Source of the DNA: Clostridiales bacterium UBA4696
Lineage (GTDB): Bacteria; Bacillota; Clostridia; Oscillospirales; Oscillospiraceae
Assembly (NCBI GenBank): GCA_002404795.1
Contig: DHKK01000144.1
Coordinates: 28,175-35,275, forward strand
Direction of reading: 5' to 3'
Length of the DNA: 7,101 bases
Shown here: in pieces, positions 5,386 through 7,101 of the stretch
Numbering within the stretch: position 1 is the first letter of the stretch
How the letters are laid out: the number at the start of each line of letters is the position of its first letter
Program-made: the position numbers and the translations under genes
Notes under the pieces: model-generated
The model's input: the letters and a program-made list of their open reading frames with translations, nothing else
Database searches by the model: none
Told to the model about the DNA's origin: nothing

Positions 5386-5530
5386 ATGATCGATGGCGGT
5401 TGGAGAGCCAGACGATGAGGGCCAGGAGCGCCAACGCCGCTGCGGCAAGCCAGCCCCAGGGCAGGCTGCCGGATACGAACACGGCGGTCGGGCCGTCCGC
5501 GCCGCCGATGATGCCGATGGAGGGCAGCAT
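5384..5530 (-). CDS. 48-residue membrane peptide with the GIIGGADGPT motif of decarboxylase beta subunits
   Basis: Translated by hand from the minus strand. The N-terminal half reads SIGIIGGADGPTAVF (4-18), which closely matches a signature of the beta subunits of Na+-translocating decarboxylases (OadB, GcdB, MmdB). Those are proteins of 350-400 residues with many membrane segments. Here it is followed only by a single hydrophobic helix (about 25-43, LAAAALALLALIV at its core) and a basic tail, NRHRS. The start at 5530 is one base after the trmB stop, and GGGGAGG inside the end of trmB lies 9 bases upstream, so translation is probably coupled to trmB. It is too short to be an active beta subunit. 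It is either a free-standing small protein that uses this motif or a relic. An intact frame, a good ribosome site and a tight junction argue for a real gene. Function unknown. Confidence 0.75.
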   Translation of the reverse strand: MLPSIGIIGGADGPTAVFVSGSLPWGWLAAAALALLALIVWLSNRHRS

Positions 5531-5531
5531 C

Positions 5532-6230
5532 TTATGCGTCCTCCCCTGCTTCGGCCTCGTCCGGCTCCTTTGCGTCGGCCGGGCGCGGCTGCTTGGTCAC
5601 GACGACGGCCTCGATCCGGTGGATGGGCGTGCCGAGGGCGTAGAATTTCTCCTCATAGCCGGTCATGATGCCGACCGGGCCGTTCGCGTGCAGATCGTCG
5701 GTGACATTGCGCAGCTCAAGGAAGCAGCTCTCCATCTCCGGCAGGCTCCAGGCGAAGAGGCCCGCGTTGTCGGTCTTGAAGTGGATCTGGCCGCCGAGCT
5801 TCAGGACCTTCTTGTATTTTTCCAGGAAGGTGTGGTAGGTCAAGCGGCGCTTGGCGTTCTTCTTGCGCGGCCAGGGGTCGCAGAAGTTGATGTAGAGCAG
5901 GTCGATCTCATCGTCGGCGAAAAACTGGTCGATGTTCGCCGCGTCGAGCGAGACGAAGAAGACGTTTTTGAGGCCCTTGCGGATCGCGGCCTCCATCGCG
6001 AGCACCAGTGCGTCCTGTACGCGCTCGATGGCGATGAGCAGGACGTCGGGCTCGGCCTCCGCGGTCTCGACGGTGAACTTGCCCTTGCCGCAGCCGACCT
6101 CGACGCGCAGCTCGCGGCAGCCGGGCATGAGGCTGCGCCAGTTGCCGTGCAGCGCCTCCGGCTTATGGATCCAGACGGACTCGCAGGCCTCCATCCGGGG
6201 CGCGAGGTTGTTTCTTCTTCTCATTCGCAT
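5532..6230 (-). CDS. trmB: tRNA (guanine-N7-)-methyltransferase
   Basis: TrmB uses S-adenosylmethionine to make 7-methylguanosine at position 46 in the variable loop of tRNAs. The product has 232 residues, usual for bacteria. The start MRMRRRNNLAPR is the common family opening. I chose the ATG at 6230 over upstream codons because it begins this block and has AGGGAAA upstream, a modest ribosome site. EVGCGKGKF (44-52) is the SAM-binding loop, AIER (67-70) follows strand 2, and NFCDPWPRKKNAKRRLT (115-131) and HFKTDN (150-155) are the diagnostic TrmB motifs. The C-terminal GYEEKFYALGTPIHRI (191-206) is also typical. The last 20 residues are acidic and poorly conserved. It has its own promoter, is separated from the flavodoxin gene by a terminator, and is followed after one base by the small membrane-peptide gene. 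Confidence 0.96.
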   Translation of the reverse strand: MRMRRRNNLAPRMEACESVWIHKPEALHGNWRSLMPGCRELRVEVGCGKGKFTVETAEAEPDVLLIAIERVQDALVLAMEAAIRKGLKNVFFVSLDAANIDQFFADDEIDLLYINFCDPWPRKKNAKRRLTYHTFLEKYKKVLKLGGQIHFKTDNAGLFAWSLPEMESCFLELRNVTDDLHANGPVGIMTGYEEKFYALGTPIHRIEAVVVTKQPRPADAKEPDEAEAGEDA

Positions 6231-6264
6231 GGCGGTTTCCCTGCACTTTCTGAAAGTTGGGAAT

Positions 6265-6293
6265 ACTATACCATGGATCCGGCAAAATTGCAA
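6265..6293 (-). promoter_or_regulatory. Promoter of trmB
   Basis: On the minus strand TTGCAA (6293-6288), 17 bases and TATAGT (6270-6265) form a good housekeeping promoter. It lies just after the flavodoxin terminator and gives a leader of roughly 28 bases before the trmB start at 6230. Confidence 0.65.
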
Positions 6294-6315
6294 CGCGCGA
6301 TTGTGCCGCACAGAC

Positions 6316-6351
6316 AAAACGCGCAGCCCGCGGGTGCGGACTGTGCGTTTT
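6316..6351. terminator. Terminator of the flavodoxin gene
   Basis: A 16-position stem (6316-6331 with 6336-6351) has one mismatch, one wobble pair and a 4-base loop. It is bounded by AAAA and TTTT, so each strand carries a short U-tract. It begins about ten bases after the flavodoxin stop at 6361 and precedes the trmB promoter on the same strand. Confidence 0.7.
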
Positions 6352-6360
6352 CTGCTGTTT

Positions 6361-6837
6361 TTATTTGCAGCTCTCCGCCCAGGTGCGGAGCGCGTCGGCG
6401 CTGGCGCTGAGCTTGAAGACCTTGCCTTCGAGCAGCTTTGCGCCCTTGCAGCTGGGCGCGAGGGCCTTGTTGGTGCCGCCCATGCCGCTGCCGCCGGAGG
6501 TGGCGAAGGGGATGACGGTCTTGCCGGTCAGGTCGCAGCTCTCGAGGAAGGTATTGACGATCGTCGGCGCGATATACCACCAGATGGGGAAGCCGACGAA
6601 GATCGTGTCGTAGCCGGAAAGGTCCGGGCCGCCCTCAGCGATCTCCGGCCGGGAGGACGGATTCTGCATCTCGATGGTGCTGCGGGACTGCTTGTCCATC
6701 CAGTTGAGGTCGGCTTTGGTATAGGGGACCTTCGGCCGGATCTCAAACAGGTCCGCATCCACGGCGGCAGCCAGCTTTTCGGCAAGCTTTTTCGTTACGC
6801 CGGAAGCGGAAAAATAGGCAACAAGTTTTTTGCTCAT
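6361..6837 (-). CDS. Flavodoxin-like protein
   Basis: This is a 158-residue FMN-binding electron carrier or flavodoxin-fold reductase of the cytoplasm. The FMN-phosphate loop is YFSASGVTKKLAEKLA (8-23), of the form SxSGxT. GYDTIFVGFPIWWYIAP (75-91) supplies aromatic residues (W86, W87, Y88) near the flavin, and IPFATSGGSGMG (109-120) is the third FMN loop. The order and length fit the flavodoxin_4 type common in gut Clostridia, often annotated simply as flavodoxin. No signal peptide is seen. GGAGG lies about 8 bases before the ATG. An upstream element with an extended -10 and a terminator make it a single-gene unit. The redox partner cannot be told from the window. Confidence 0.93.
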   Translation of the reverse strand: MSKKLVAYFSASGVTKKLAEKLAAAVDADLFEIRPKVPYTKADLNWMDKQSRSTIEMQNPSSRPEIAEGGPDLSGYDTIFVGFPIWWYIAPTIVNTFLESCDLTGKTVIPFATSGGSGMGGTNKALAPSCKGAKLLEGKVFKLSASADALRTWAESCK

Positions 6838-6870
6838 AAAACATACCTCCTGCGGTTGGTTTCTGATTTC

Positions 6871-6892
6871 AGTATAACAAAGCTGTCAAGCA
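6871..6892 (-). promoter_or_regulatory. Promoter element of the flavodoxin gene
   Basis: On the minus strand TATACT is preceded by TG and one base, an extended -10, and TTGACA lies only 7 bases upstream of the hexamer. No good -35 stands at the usual 17-base distance. The 19-base block matches 15 positions of the leftward element at the far left of the window, so TTGAC may be part of an activator or repressor site rather than a -35. Confidence 0.5.
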
Positions 6893-6898
6893 CCCAAA

Positions 6899-6952
6899 AA
6901 GGCTCCCCTTTCAGGGGAGCTGTCAGCCGAAGGCTGACTGAGAGGTTGTTGG
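6899..6952. repeat. Double-hairpin repeat, copy 1
   Basis: GCTCCCCT (6902-6909) pairs with AGGGGAGC (6913-6920), then GTCAGCC (6922-6928) pairs with GGCTGAC (6932-6938) around a GAA loop, followed by TGAGAGGTTG. The copy at 6987 is in the same orientation and has the same two-hairpin plan. I recall similar sequences as frequent intergenic repeats in Faecalibacterium and relatives, from memory and not checked. No gene is present. Confidence 0.75.
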
Positions 6953-6957
6953 CCATT

Positions 6958-6980
6958 TGCGCCGCACCTTTGGCGGCGCA
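6958..6980. repeat. Hairpin between the two repeat copies
   Basis: TGCGCCGC (6958-6965) pairs perfectly with GCGGCGCA (6973-6980) across a 7-base loop. It links the two double-hairpin copies and is probably part of the same repeat array. Confidence 0.6.
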
Positions 6981-6986
6981 CCCTCC

Positions 6987-7040
6987 AAGGCTCCCTTGTG
7001 TAAAGGGAGCTGTCACCGAAGGTGACTGAGGGATTGACTG
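6987..7040. repeat. Double-hairpin repeat, copy 2
   Basis: GCTCCCTT (6990-6997) pairs with AAGGGAGC (7003-7010), and GTCACC (7012-7017) pairs with GGTGAC (7021-7026) around the same GAA loop. It then reads TGAGGGATTG. Compared with copy 1, bases have changed in pairs within the stems (GTCAGCC/GGCTGAC against GTCACC/GGTGAC), so the folding is conserved more than the sequence. Confidence 0.75.
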
Positions 7041-7101
7041 TCGCAGATTTGCGATTGCCGGATGTCTCCGGCGGCCCCATCTTTTCCGTCTTGCCGGAAA
7101 A
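7041..7101. repeat. Further hairpins at the right edge
   Basis: Three more perfect inverted repeats follow: TCGCA/TGCGA (7041-7054), GCCGGA/TCCGGC (7057-7072) and TTTTCCG/CGGAAAA (7082-7101). The last one touches the window end. No coding region is seen, and the array probably continues outside. Confidence 0.55.

Noticed and set aside
5367..7029. Two long plus-strand frames opposite trmB and the flavodoxin gene
   Set aside because: They are complements of well-supported genes and cross terminators, promoters and the hairpin array.
6899..7040. CRISPR array
   Set aside because: The two repeats differ in sequence, fold into double hairpins, and occur only twice with a structured spacer. No cas gene is present.

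Overview
The window reads as chromosomal DNA of a GC-rich, gut-type member of the Clostridia (Oscillospiraceae-like). The clues are GC-rich genes with strong GGAGG ribosome sites, AT-rich intergenic regions with near-consensus TTGACA-17-TATAAT promoters, a tryptophan T-box leader, a glycine riboswitch, and a dense hairpin repeat at the right end. The taxonomic assignment is inference from style and content, not from a marker gene.

Left part (1-750). A probable leftward promoter at the extreme left implies a gene just off the window. A bidirectional terminator is followed at once by a strong rightward promoter. This drives two tandem paralogous genes for 66- and 67-residue peptides, each built from four copies of an L-x-[N/D]-M-N unit repeated with an exact 16-residue period. 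I do not recognise the family. It is the best candidate here for something undescribed. A 16-bp stem that contains the end of the second gene serves as the shared terminator with the convergent MFS transporter.

Middle part (747-5385). A leftward 12-TM MFS transporter gene lies divergent from a Trp-specific T-box leader and trpB2, a stand-alone tryptophan synthase beta chain of the TrpB2 type. No trpA follows. About 20 bp after trpB2, a second strong promoter drives a single-aptamer glycine riboswitch, an intrinsic terminator and glyA (serine hydroxymethyltransferase). The two enzymes share serine: GlyA interconverts serine and glycine, and TrpB2 consumes serine with indole to make tryptophan.

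Right part (5384-7101), all leftward. A flavodoxin-like gene with its own promoter and terminator is followed by trmB (tRNA m7G46 methyltransferase). One base after trmB begins a 48-codon gene. Its product joins the GIIGGADGPT signature of the beta subunits of Na+-translocating decarboxylases to one membrane helix. The last 200 bases hold no gene. They contain two direct copies of a double-hairpin repeat and at least four more hairpins.
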